Positions 29,483-40,162 of a stretch of 64,000 nt of DNA are shown here, piece after piece. Origin of the DNA: Doris montereyensis (taxonomy: Eukaryota; Mollusca; Gastropoda; Nudibranchia; Dorididae). The position numbers and the translations under genes are program-made. The notes beneath the pieces were generated by a model, which was not told where the DNA came from, did not search any database, and saw only the letters and a program-made list of their open reading frames with translations. Each line of letters begins with the position of its first letter. The first letter of the stretch is position 1. The DNA lies in contig JAXRKP010001086.1 of assembly GCA_037039925.1 (NCBI GenBank), positions 16,001 through 80,000 on the forward strand, read 5' to 3'.

Positions 29483-30330
29483 GGGAGGTGGGGTTTGTTC
29501 CCCGAAAAGAAGCTCTACCTAACCCACAACCTTTTGGTTGAGTGGCCAACACCTTGTTTCTGCATCACCGAGTGCCTCATCTTCAAAGCAACGAAAAAAA
29601 AAAAAAAAAACCAAAATATATAATTTGAGCTGTATTGATACAACTTAACTTAACTTCTCTTGGTTGACAACAGCAACAAAACAAGAGGTGAAAAAAAACA
29701 ACAACCCAAAACAAATGTAAATGTAAAACATAAGTAATCCGGCCTATCCATAGCATCCAATTTCTCCTCACCCCTATCTGAAATCAACGATGGGACAATT
29801 CAAAACAAAAAAATATGATAACAAAGAAACAACAATCACTCTAAGGAAATCAACAAAACACTTCCCCCTAACCTCAAAACAACACAATTTGATCCGTTTC
29901 AATTTTTCACAAATTGATAACAACATGTTTTAGGCTATCGTCACACTTGTACTTGTGTATTGTAACAGTAACAGAAAGCCTTCCACTTTCACTCAAACTT
30001 CAAGTGATACAAAAGACAACAAAACTTTATAAACATAAGTCATTACGGGCAAATGATTTTTCTCATTTTATTTAATGACTAAATACAACTATTATATACT
30101 GATATTAAAAATACGAAAGTCAAGTATAATAATAATAGTAACAATAATATTTGCAGTAATAATAATAATAATAACAATAATAATAAAAACAATAATACAA
30201 TAACAAGTCTAGAAATAATATTGCTACATTATAATTATAAGGAAACAGAAGGAGAAAGGTGAAGAAGGCAATAATTAATAATATTTCAATTTGATTTTTT
30301 CATGATTTTCACAGATAGATTATGAAAATG
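29483..30330. other. Low-copy AT-rich region with a poly(A) run
   Basis: A 17-18 bp A run at about 29,593 follows GC-richer sequence. This could be the 3' end of an old retroposon, but I cannot assign a family. Imperfect AAT/AAC microsatellite sequence lies at 30,120-30,200. No gene is visible. Confidence 0.45.
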
Positions 30331-30332
30331 AA

Positions 30333-30432
30333 AATGGTAGCAATGGTAGCAATGGTAGCATATAAAAACATTACGTGAACTTCCATCACTCAATGGTAGC
30401 ATATAAAAACATTACGTGAACTTCCATCACTC
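30333..30432. repeat. Local direct duplication (9 bp x3, then 41 bp x2)
   Basis: AATGGTAGC is repeated three times from 30,333. The third copy starts a 41-bp unit (30,351-30,391) that is repeated immediately and exactly at 30,392-30,432. Confidence 0.93.
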
Positions 30433-31088
30433 AGGACACCAAACAAAATTCAATGGAATTTTGATCAATAGAATATTACATGTATCTATACATATAAATA
30501 TAAAACTTAAAACTGTACATCTTAAAATCCGACCGCTCCAAACTCAGAAACTACTGCACCCACTACCTCCATATTTCGCTTGTAGATTTCAAATAGCCTG
30601 CTTTAGGTTCTTAGTGAATAAACTCTTGAATCAAATCAGTTTTATAATTGACTGGAAAAAGATTGTCTTCACATGCGATCAACGAAACTTGTTATCGTTA
30701 TTAGATCTACTTTCTAGATTTCCTGTCATTACAATAAAAAAGCCTGCGTAACCAGGAGCGAGCACTAATTTGATCTAATAATCGTACTTGATATCATCCG
30801 TAACCGATACTGTTGTGTCCGAGTTTACCAGTCAAGAGATCCAGCTTTACAATAAAGAGAAATCACAATCCCACATTATTTACGGGCATGCTTGTATTAT
30901 TATATATACACATGTACATATATACACATGGGGGGGGGGGTACTGTACTTGTGTTCTGGTATTGCCTTCATTTTGCTTTTCACCTGGAGAGTTTCACGAC
31001 TGATGATGGACGAGCCCACTAAGAATAAGATTGAGCCCAGTCCTCAGATGAATGTCCAAATACCTTGGTTTCTTGTATACCTTTTGTA
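30433..31088. other. Low-copy region without a recognised gene
   Basis: Short frames here (for example 30,416-30,751) lack recognisable domains. A TATACACATG-type stretch with a run of about 10 G lies near 30,900-30,942. Confidence 0.45.
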
Positions 31089-31300
31089 TCATCATCATCA
31101 TCAAAGCCTTTCAGCCCTACCACTACCACTACCATTACTAGTACCAGGGTATAGGCCACAGACAAACGATTTCCACCTTTGCCTTCTCCTAGGAGACATT
31201 TCTTAGCTCACTCCAGCTGACATCCAGTCTCTTCCGATCCTTGTCTATATTCCTCCAAATGTCCCGTGGCCTACCCCGGTTCCAGTCTTGTCTGCGGATT
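31089..31300 (-). pseudogene. LINE reverse-transcriptase ORF, C-terminal remnant
   Basis: Read on the minus strand from 31,300, the translation contains RGRPRDIWRNIDKDRKRLDV and SWSELRNVS, then a stop. In another frame it continues RWKSFVCGLYPGTSNGSG, and the sequence ends in TGATGATGATGA at 31,089-31,103. A basic GRPR motif followed by a short W-containing tail is usual at the extreme C-terminus of non-LTR retrotransposon ORF2 proteins, and short TGA-type tandem tails are common LINE 3' ends. The frame is broken, so this is a dead 3' fragment. The exact clade cannot be told by eye. Confidence 0.7.
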
Positions 31301-31459
31301 CCATTGCAATTTCTTCTTTTGGTATCGGTATCCACCAATCCACTGTAAACTTTCTCCTCTTTCTCACACCACTAAATGGGCTGGCCATTCATCATATGTC
31401 AAGGTCTAATTTAAAGACAATAGAGGGACAACAACAACAAAATGTTACAGAATGGCAGC

Positions 31460-31626
31460 TAAGAAAAAGGACACAGAAAGCAAGGAAGACCACTGACGAG
31501 AAGGCATAAAAATGACATAAAAGAAAAATATGCAAGGACGCAAAGTGGCAGAGGAAAGCAGGGGACAGAACTCACTGGAAGGCATCTGCAGAGGGCCACA
31601 TCCTGCAACGGATGGATAACACCTAA
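31460..31626 (+). pseudogene. Second LINE ORF C-terminal remnant
   Basis: The plus-strand translation gives GRPLTRRHKNDIKEKYA and, after a frameshift, DRTHWKASAEGHILQRMDNT followed by TAA at 31,624-31,626. The GRP-basic motif and the W-K-x(3)-EG(H/A)-type ending resemble the C-terminus of LINE reverse-transcriptase proteins. At least one frameshift separates the two blocks. It faces the opposite way from the remnant at 31,089-31,300, so the two are independent insertions. Confidence 0.6.
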
Positions 31627-32564
31627 TCAGGAACAAAATTGTCGGAGGAATGACTCCATCAATTCCCCCAGGGCAATTCTGAAACGCACAAACATCCCAA
31701 TTTGAAGACCACATAACGAATAGCATAATTGAGCCCTACGTCACAAACAACACAAGTTGCTACACAGTACCACCATCACATACAAACAACTACAGACACT
31801 CTTTTTTCATTCATACCATCATTGACTGGAATCACCTTGATGAATATTGAAAACTGTCAACCAATGCACTCGCTGTCTCTCTCTGTCTCTCTCTGTCTCT
31901 CTAAAAACGCAGTGGAATGACTTTCTTCGCCTAAAGCTGAGTAAGTTTTGACATTTCTGTAGTAATGAGACCCACACATCATGCAAAAGCCAACAGAATA
32001 GAACAGCTCCAACGACTGGCCGCGCATTGGTCAGGTGACCGTAAATCCTTTCTAAAATTGAAAGGGTCTGTTCATTAGTGTGCCTGTGTCCGTTTTTCGT
32101 CAAAAAATGGGACAAAGACAATCCGAGGGAATAGATGGAAATAACGCTTCTGGAAAAGTGTGAAAATAATATGATGAAAATACATCATATTTACATACAA
32201 CTGTTTGAAACTTGAAATTCCCAGAGCCAACAATGTCAAAGTCCATAGTTTTAGACATTTTTCTCTAAATGACGTAATTGCGACTTACGCACACACTCTA
32301 TTGAAATGACCCCTTCTATTAACCCTTTTGTGCTTACATTATCCTTATAGGCGGCCATCTTGCTCTGAACGTTGAACTTCTTTTCCGGATTGTTAACATT
32401 CTTCTGACTTCCTGCCAGCTGATCTTCACAAAAATGGATCGGTTGTCGCACCACTACCTACAGTTGGTCTCTGAAGCTGCCCTGACCCTTCATCTTATAT
32501 TCTATTCTATATTTAGAACAATGGCATCATTTGTATGACAAATTAGAGCTAATAAGAAAAGAAT
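31627..32564. other. Low-copy region without a recognised gene
   Basis: It contains a short CTGTCTCT run (31,876-31,903). I find no coding motif or element boundary that I can support. Confidence 0.45.
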
Positions 32565-32665
32565 GTCGGTTTGTACAATGTGGGCCTGTCTGCAGGTGTC
32601 GGTTTCTGTCGGTTTGTACAATGTGGGCCTGTATTGGCAGGTGTCGGATTCGGTTTGTCGCTGTA
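32565..32665 (+). repeat. Imperfect tandem duplication
   Basis: GTCGGTTTGTACAATGTGGG followed by CCTGT and a GGTGTCGG end occurs at 32,565 and again at about 32,608, separated by a partial GGTGTCGGTTTCT. Confidence 0.8.
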
Positions 32666-32779
32666 TTGAACGGATTTTCAGTGGGGGTTTTGAGCATGTC
32701 GTTTTTTTGTCGGTTTAAACGCTAAAGGGTTAACGGCTGCTACCAGGACCAGATTGGCACAAATCTGCATTAACTGCCA

Positions 32780-32792
32780 CCAGTGTTAATAC
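32780..32792 (+). repeat. Putative target-site duplication, left copy
   Basis: CCAGTGTTAATAC here matches CCAGTGTAATAC at 34,497-34,508 with one inserted T. The two copies bound the Penelope-like element. Confidence 0.6.
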
Positions 32793-32793
32793 T

Positions 32794-33278
32794 ACGAAGG
32801 ACACACTAGCCTTCAGGATATCCTTGTGCACAGTCGCCTCTCTAGTGACTCCTCGCCGTCAGGCACAGTCCGATGTGGACACACTAACTGCAAGAAATGC
32901 CCCTTTGTGGACGTCTCCGCAACCATTCAGTTCCCTAGATAGACCTGAACAGTGAATGGGCAATTATTCTGTGCCTCTCGAAATGTAATTGATGTTCTTC
33001 GCTGCAGTCATTGTGGAATGGCCTATATCGGAGAAACTGGCTTGCAACTCTCCAACAGATTTGGCCATCGCAGGAGAGATATTGAATACTGCCAAAGCAA
33101 GCCGGTGCCTTTACATTTTAATGGACCAGGACATCGAGAAACCCATGACCTGAAAGCATGCATTCTCAAGCCATGTACCGGCGGTGCTGTGTCTAGGAAG
33201 TCTTTAGAGAACCGGCTTATAGTAAGATTGGGCACAATCAACCCTGTTGGTATGAACATCTTACACCAATTTGTATAA
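32794..33278 (+). pseudogene. Penelope-like GIY-YIG endonuclease domain, broken
   Basis: In one frame I read LQDILVHSRL, a Cys-rich block CGHTNCKKCPF, then stops TAG (32,940) and TGA (32,946), then VNGQLFCASRNVIDVLRCSH, CGMAYIGETGLQLSNRFGH and ENRLIVRLGTINPVGMN to a stop at 33,276. In the family, CxxC precedes the YIGETG signature and is followed by an Arg in the helix and a C-terminal Glu; all are visible here. This domain nicks target DNA for reverse transcription at the insertion site. The reverse transcriptase itself is missing because of 5' truncation. The two stops make a functional product very unlikely. Confidence 0.85.
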
Positions 33279-33964
33279 TTTTCTCTGGAGTAACTCCCAT
33301 AGTCGGGCACATGCTATCACTATCCCTGACCCTTCGCCATCCCCTACCCTACCCCATCCCCCCTCCCCCCACCACCACCCCCACGAAACTATCCCATCCT
33401 AACCCTGCCCCCCACCCCTTCCTATCCCGGGCAAAGCTGGATCCCTCTGGCAGTTCACACCCTGTGTGCCCATCTATGGTAGCATACTCAATGGTAGGCA
33501 TCTTTGCACACATCTTTAAATTTATTTTTTACACTTTTTAAAAATTGTTATTTATTTTTATATTTTTTTTTTTTTTACGTTCACTACTTACCGGAAGCAA
33601 CTATCCGCACAGTTTCTTACCATTACGGAATACACCCAATTCTATCACCAAGGAGAAAATACTTAAGACTTCGATAACTTGGAAAGCATCAGCTAGTGCT
33701 AACTGGAATTTTTGGAAATTTCAGATAATTTGTTTACTCTGTTCCCTTATTGCATCGATAAATTTGTTATTTGTATACATTTCGCACCTTCAGTGTAAAG
33801 TTTTGCCATGATCGATACTTCCTTTCATTCATTTTCTATCATTTCTTCTTCCTAGACCCAGTCAGATATAGATCTAGTCTTATAGTTATCCTCTTTTTTT
33901 GTGTTCTTGTTTCCCATACTCACACCTCTTTCTCTCCCTTTCTTTCTTCCCTGTTTTTTTCTTC

Positions 33965-34173
<209 letters not shown>

Positions 34174-34417
34174 ATCTACTTCTCCTCTCTCTATCTCCTT
34201 TCACCTTTTATTACTTACTTATTTTCATATTTTTATTTCATTCTAGATCTGAACCTTCCATTCTCGCTCATTATTCACATCCCCTCTACTACGTTTCTTA
34301 TCATCACTCTTTTTTTTCTTTCTTTCTTTCTCCTTTCTGTTTTTCTTCCTTCGGCATCACATTGTGTGATGCCTGAGGTATCTTAGATCTAGATACTAGA
34401 TATTTCTCGTTTTTTGT

Positions 34418-34447
34418 CTGACGAAGGGTTACACCTGAAACGTCACG
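34418..34447 (+). ncRNA. Hammerhead-ribozyme-like core, PLE copy 1
   Basis: CTGACGA, then AGG-GTTACA-CCT (a possible 3-bp stem II with a loop), then GAAAC and GTCACG. CUGANGA and GAAA are the invariant core blocks of hammerhead ribozymes, which have been described in Penelope-like elements. I cannot confirm stem III with its UH cleavage site, or stem I, so activity is not claimed. Confidence 0.35.
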
Positions 34448-34460
34448 CCTTTGTTCTGTT

Positions 34461-34466
34461 TTTATT
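34461..34466 (-). terminator. Possible AATAAA polyadenylation signal inside the PLE
   Basis: The minus strand reads AATAAA about 11 bases beyond the present stop codon of the zinc-finger gene. It belongs to the antisense of the Penelope-like terminus and is present in the other copies too. Confidence 0.4.
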
Positions 34467-34476
34467 AGTGGAGTTG

Positions 34477-35032
34477 TCAATTATTGTCATATTTCGCCAG
34501 TGTAATACAGAACTCTTCCTCCCGTCCTCGGACTACGCCTTCGGGACTGCTGGTCATCTCCTCCTCCTCATCGACGTCGTCTTCATCCTCTCCGAATCCC
34601 ATCTCCTCACTCGGCATGTCCTCCTCCTCTTGGTCCTCCTCCAGTCCCGATCTGCTTCCCATGACCTCATCTGCCTCCCTCGCCTCGTCGTCCACTCCCT
34701 GCCCATCGCCGTCCTGGCTGGTGGCGGCGCCTTCCACTCCGGAAGCACCAGCGCCAGAAGTTCTGCGGATGTAGCTGTCGATGTTGACTGACTTGGCGCC
34801 AAACCGCGCGTCGGCATGGGGTTTTCTTCACCTTCAAAGGGAAACAACTTGTGTGCTCGGAGATGTGCTTCCGCAGCAGGAAACGTCGTGAAAAGGCCTT
34901 ACCACAGACGCGACATTTGAACGGGCGATGCTGCTCGTGTCGCGACAAGACGTGCCGCTTGAGTGAACCCTTCTCCGTGAAAGCCATACCACACTGGGTG
35001 CACTGAAATTCTCTCCTGTCCAGGTGAATGTT
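34477..35032 (-). CDS. Zinc-finger gene, exon 6 (last coding exon)
   Basis: The acceptor ATCACAG precedes AACATTCACCTGG. The first residues NIH complete the finger begun in exon 5: its first histidine is at the end of that exon and the second is here (H-M-N-I-H). Two full fingers follow: CTQC-x12-H-x4-H and CRVC-x12-H-x3-H, then HTSCFPLKVKKT. An acidic tail with DEAREADEVMGS, LEEDQEEED and EDEDDVDEEEE follows, but in a frame shifted by one. Removing one base near AAAACCCC (34,818-34,825) joins the two. Without that, the frame stops at 34,667 after a basic, unconvincing stretch. The last codons (AKYDNN and TGA at 34,477) are antisense Penelope-like sequence, not host sequence. A tiny intron instead of a frameshift is possible, but no good acceptor is visible. 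Confidence 0.85.
34497..34508 (+). repeat. Putative target-site duplication, right copy
   Basis: CCAGTGTAATAC matches 32,780-32,792. It lies at the junction between the Penelope-like 3' end and zinc-finger exon sequence. The first CC can also be read as the end of the element. Confidence 0.6.
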
Positions 35033-35330
35033 CTGTGATAACAACAAGAAAACACATTTTATTTGCACACGGTTCATGGCTTCAGGAGGTCCAAATTTAC
35101 AACACGAAAAACTCAAATAATAAGACATGATTCAATTGAAACGATAAATTGGTTGAAACATTGAATTATGACTCGTAAGTTTTCCATTTTGGTTTAATAA
35201 AATAAAATACTTAAGTTCTTTTGCAATGCGTAAATCAATAATCGAATCAGATATGCTCACCGATGTAAGAAACATAATATCAACAGAACAAAATATCACT
35301 GATTGTAGTGTTTGTGAGTATTAAAAGTAA

Positions 35331-36116
35331 TACAGTAATGACAGCCTAAATGCCCTCCACCATAAAGTCTGTTTCGCCTAAATGCTCGCAATCACAGTGA
35401 AACCAATTTTGTTCAATAAATAAATTACCCCTTTAAATGCCCGTTTCAAAACCAAAATTCTCGCCTAAATGCCCGGTCTCAATGGCAATTGCAGGTATCA
35501 TTTTCTCCAAATAATCATGAAGTTGATTAAAATAATAAAAATTTTAATCATTCATTCAAGTGATCCCATCACTAATATGGCTTATGCCCGTCAACAATGT
35601 GCCATGCTTTGTAACCACCCTTCATTACCTGTCCATTGTAATGTAATAAAAGATGACTGTCTTCTCTTCATAACTCCACCCAGGGTAGAGCACAGCCTTT
35701 GTCTCAATGGATCATTGGTTTGTCACTGGGCACAGCTCTTTCTTGATGTCGTAAGTGACATGAAATCACCTGGTGTTTTCAATACACCAGACACTGATTG
35801 TAATAAAAGGACCAGGTGAAAACAGTTATATTGCTCCCCTGTCTGGCTTTGGCCACATCCATTGCGCCTTTGGGTTTTTGTGGCAAGTAATGGTCAAGAG
35901 ACCATATCAAATAAAATGGGGCATTGAAATACGGTTTTGTAAAGAAAGCCTGATTTGTTAAATGACAAGCAAGGAGGTAAATGTTGAATTTCTGAACGAT
36001 GCTGAATGAACGCATTTGCTGATCCCCCCCCAAATTGTTGCCCCTGACCTATTTTCGTCTAAATGCTCATTTTCTCTTTTTCCCAAGCACTGGGCATTTA
36101 GGCGGTCATTACGGTA
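35331..36116. mobile_element. Non-autonomous DNA element with about 25-bp TIRs
   Basis: The left end is TACAGTAATGACAGCCTAAA followed by TGCCC. The reverse complement of the right end is TACCGTAATGACCGCCTAAA followed by TGCCC, so 23 of 25 positions match. TA at both ends plus CAG/CCG fits a Tc1/mariner-like TA target. The motif CTAAATGCCC/CTAAATGCTC recurs inside near both ends. There is no transposase frame, so this is a MITE-like copy of about 786 bp in intron 5. Confidence 0.7.
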
Positions 36117-36960
36117 CCTATCCTTTTATAATATACACAGCTGTCAAAAATCCCCTCACCACTTTTACTTTTCTATTTCTTATTGGAAAAGTATAACACT
36201 GTCCCTGTGCAACACTTCTGTCCACAAGTATAATCCTACTCTTTTCTTAGGTTTATGGGAGAAAAAATGTATTCAAATACCAGAAAATAAGAGAAGAATA
36301 CGATTTTCTCAAAATATCCTTTTTTTGTTCATTATTTCCTATCTACTTTTTATTTCTTAACGTATCTTCATGAAATTTGGTATGGATAATAAGTGGGGAA
36401 AACAAAGAAATAATGCCTTTTTTTTAAATATGTATTATGGTTTTGGAAAAATTTAATTCTTTGTACAATATGTTTGTATATTTTTGGTTGTTCTCATAAG
36501 TTATTTTAAAAAATTCATCAAATCAAAACTTAGTACTGAAACAAAATCCGATCTGACCAAATTTAGATATTGTATCAAATAAGGTGTGTGCCAAGTTTGA
36601 AAGAAATTTGTTGAAAAATGAAAAAGCTTATTGATATTGAACTTGGTGAAATTTGGGGGGAATCCAAGATGGCCACCGTTTCCATGGCAACCGGAAGCGG
36701 CAGAAAAAAACCCCGACATATTTCAACTCAGTACACCATGCCCATTACACCTGTACATAAGTTAAATTGACAAGGACAAACCAGAAGATTATCACTCTAG
36801 GACCCGCACCCCCTCTTAACAGCCAAGAGATGTTCAACATGGACAGAGTTGTGGTCTGCACATAGGACTTCCTTTTTATCGTCCGTCTCTCATGGGACTA
36901 GGTGTGGATCCACCTGCCTGGACCAAGGGGGTAGATTTTGCTAGAAAAAAATTAAGAAAA
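36117..36960. other. Intron 5 sequence, nothing recognised
   Basis: AT-rich, low-copy sequence including AAGATGGCCACC near 36,668. No coding, RNA or element structure that I can support. Confidence 0.45.
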
Positions 36961-36965
36961 TATTT

Positions 36966-37040
36966 TCATCCGTTAGCGGGGCTCGAACCCGCTACCTTTT
37001 GCTTGAGAGGCCGATACCTTGCCTCTTGACTACCGAGCCC
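36966..37040 (-). mobile_element. tRNA-like SINE head
   Basis: The minus strand reads CTCGGTAGTCAAGAGG (A-box-like), then a CTCTCAA anticodon-loop-like segment, then GCGGG-TTCGAGC-CCCGC, a perfect T arm with a pol III B box. The anticodon stem pairs poorly and a run of about 15 G abuts the 5' side. A tRNA-derived element is therefore likelier than a working tRNA gene. Confidence 0.55.
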
Positions 37041-37118
37041 CCCCCCCCCCCCCTCCAATGTATTAATCGTGCGTTCACACAATGACTGACTGTAAGAAAG
37101 TATAATTTCTAATATTAC

Positions 37119-37289
37119 CATGTGACGGGTGAGATTTTCCCGTCGCCTAAATTCCTTCTGGCAGATTTTACACTTGAGATCGTCTTGTCGGTGATGGATG
37201 CGGTCTTCGTGTTTGGCCAGCTGGTGTCGCTTGGAGAAAGTCCGGTCACAGTAAGTGCACTGGTACTTGATGCCCTCCTGGTGCGTTTT
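37119..37289 (-). CDS. Zinc-finger gene, exon 5
   Basis: The acceptor is CTTGACCCAG before AAAACGCACC; the donor is ATG followed by GTAATA. The exon is 171 bp (57 codons), phase 0 at both ends. KTH at the start supplies the second histidine of the finger opened in exon 4 (H-A-K-T-H). A complete finger follows, CTYC-x12-H-x4-H with a HRQDDLKC linker, then CKIC-x12-H, whose last histidine lies in exon 6. The intron therefore sits between the two zinc-binding histidines on both sides of this exon. Open reading continues into both introns by chance, so the splice sites and finger spacing, not the open frame, define the ends. Confidence 0.9.
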
Positions 37290-37658
37290 CTGGGTCAAGA
37301 AGGAACAAAAGAAAAAGAAAGAAGGCCACCAAAGTCAAAAGTATGAATAGCCAGGTGGGCAGAGAGAGATGGGTCTTGCAATTACACTACCTTGGACCAC
37401 ACTGAAAGTTGTCATAGCAAAAAGCAACAAAAAACCCTCCAACAAATTATGTATAAACAAATAAAAAATAATAAAAAGTAAATAATAGATCAATAGATAA
37501 AAGAATAAATATATGAATGCAAAATTGTACTATAAATACGTAAATAAATAAAGGAACAAATCACACTGTAATGGAAGTAAAGTCTATGGGGTTATCACGA
37601 TAAGCTTCAACTCTCTGAGTGTTAGCCCTTGTTTAAGTCTCTAAAAGCCACGGAAGAA

Positions 37659-40162
37659 ACACAGCCCTATATACAGGGCATGCCATCATTGGGCTAGAAA
37701 GAGACACAGCCCTGTATACAGCCCTATACAAAGGGAATGCCATCATTGGACTGGAAAGAGACACAGCCCTATATACAGGGCATGCCATCATTGGACTGGA
37801 AAGAGCCACAGCCCTATATACAGGGAATGCCATCATTGGACTGGAAAGAGACACAGCCCTGTATACAGGGCATGCCATCATTGACTGGAAAGAGCCACAG
37901 CCCTATATACAGGGTATACAGGGCCATCATTGGACTAGAAAGAGACACAGCCCTAGAAAGAGACACAGCCCTATACAGGGCATGCCACAGCCCTGTATAC
38001 CATGCCATCATTGGGCTGGAAAGAGCCACAGCCCTGTATACAGGGCATGAAAGAGACACAGCCCATTGTACACAGGGCAGGTCATGCCATCATTGGGCTG
38101 GAAAGAGCCACAGCCCTGTATACAGGGCATGCCATCATTGGACTGGAAAAAGAGCCACTCTCCAACAGCCATCATTGGGCTAGAAAGAGCCACAGCCCTG
38201 TATACAGGGAATACCATCACAGGGCCATCATTGGGCTAGAAAGAACCACAGCCCTGTATACAGGGCATGCCATCATTGGACTGGAAAGAGCCACAGCCCT
38301 GTATACAGGGCATGCCATCATTGGACTGGAAAGAGCCACAGCCCTGTATACAGGGAATGCCATCATTTGGAGAAAGAGCCACAGCCCTGTATACAGGGCA
38401 TGCCATCATTGGGCTGGAAAGAGCCACAGCCCTATATACAGGGCATGCCATCATTGCCCTGTATACAGGGAATAGCTAGAAAGAAGAAAGCCACAGCCCT
38501 GTATACAGGGCATGCCATCATTGGGCTAGAAAGAGCCACAGCCCTGCCCTATACAGGGCATGCCATCATTGGGCTAGAAAGAGCCACAGCCCTGAATATA
38601 CAGGGCATGCCATCATTGGGCTGGAAAGAGACACAGCCCTGTATACAGGGCATGCCATCATTGGACTGAAAGAGACACAGCCCATGCAATTTTTGAAATT
38701 TCAGATAAGTCATTTAGAAAGAACTCACACCCTTATTACAGGGCCATCACAGGGCCCATACAGGGAATACCATCATTTAGAAAGAACCACAGCCCTGTAT
38801 ACAGGGCATGCCATCCTAGAAAGAGCCACAGTATACAGGAATACCATACCATCATTGGGCATTAGAAAGAACCACAGCCCTGTCTTACAGGGAATACTTA
38901 CATGCCATCATTGGGCTAGAAAGAACCACAGCCCTGTATACAGGGAATGCCATCATTGGGCTAGAAAGAACCACAGCCCTGTATACAGGAATACCATCAT
39001 TGGGCTAGAAAGAACCACAGCCCTGTATACAGGGAATACCATCATTGGGCTAGAAAGAACCACAGCATGCCATCATTGGACTAGAAAGAACCACAGCCCT
39101 CATTATACAGGGAATACCATCATTGGGCTAGAAAGAACCACAGCCCTACAAAGGGCATGCCATCATTGACTGGAAAGAGTATACAGGGAATACCATCATT
39201 GGGCTAGAAAGAACCACAGCCCTATATACAGGGAATACCATCATTGGACTAGAAAGAACATCACAGCCCATCATTGGACTGAAAGAGACACAGCCCTATA
39301 TACAGGGCATGCCATCATTGGACTAGAAAGAGACACAGCCCATACACAGGGCATGCCATCATTGGACTGGGAATACAAAGGGCATGCCATCATTGGACTG
39401 GAAAGAGCCACAGCCCTATATACAGGGCATGCCATCATTGGACTGGAAAGAGCCCCACAGCCCTGGACTATACAGGGCATGCCATCATTGGCATGCCATC
39501 TGGAGAAAGACACACCACAACCCTGGAAAGAGACACAGCCCTATACAAAGGGCATGCCATCATTGGACTGGAAAGAGACACAATACAGGGCATGCCATCA
39601 TTGGACTGGAAAGAGCCACAGTCCTTTATACAATGCCATCACAACCCTATATATACATATACAGGGGGACTGGAAAGAGCCACAGACAGGGCATGCCATC
39701 ATTGGACTGGAAAGAGCCACAGTCCTATATACAGGGCATGCCATCATTGGACTAGAAAGAGACACAGCCCTATATACAGGGCATGCCATCATTGACTGGA
39801 GCCAAGAGCATGCCATCATTGGACTGGAAAGAGTATATACAGGGCATGCCATCATTGGACTGGAAGAGACACATCTCTATATGCATGCCAAAGAGGCACA
39901 GCCCCATTGGATACATCCCTATATACAGGGCATGCCATCATTGGACTAAACAGGGATGCCATCATTGGACTCCCTATATACAGGACATTATAACAAGTGA
40001 TTGGACTAGGAACCAGAACAAAGGCATGCCATCATTGATCCCTATATACAGGGCATGCCTATATACAGGCATGCCATCAACTGGAAAGAGCCACATCCCT
40101 ATATACAGGGCATGCCATCATTGAACTGGAAAGAGCCACATCCCTATATACAGGGCATGCCT
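37659..40162. repeat. 45-bp minisatellite with a palindromic segment, intron 4
   Basis: The unit is CATGCCATCATTGG(A/G)CTGG followed by AAAGAGCCACA and GCCCTGTATACAGGG, about 45 bp, roughly 50 irregular copies with many partial units. The end GCCCTGTATACAGGGC is a perfect 16-bp palindrome, with the variant CCCTATATACAGGG. Open frames on both strands (for example 39,353-39,949) follow from the 45-bp period being a multiple of three and are not genes. Confidence 0.96.

Noticed and set aside
36966..37040. Functional tRNA gene
   Set aside because: The T arm is perfect but the anticodon stem and acceptor region do not fold well; better explained as a tRNA-derived element.
39353..39949. 198-codon open frame in the 45-bp minisatellite
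   Set aside because: The period is a multiple of three, so frames stay open on both strands; sequence is only repeated unit.
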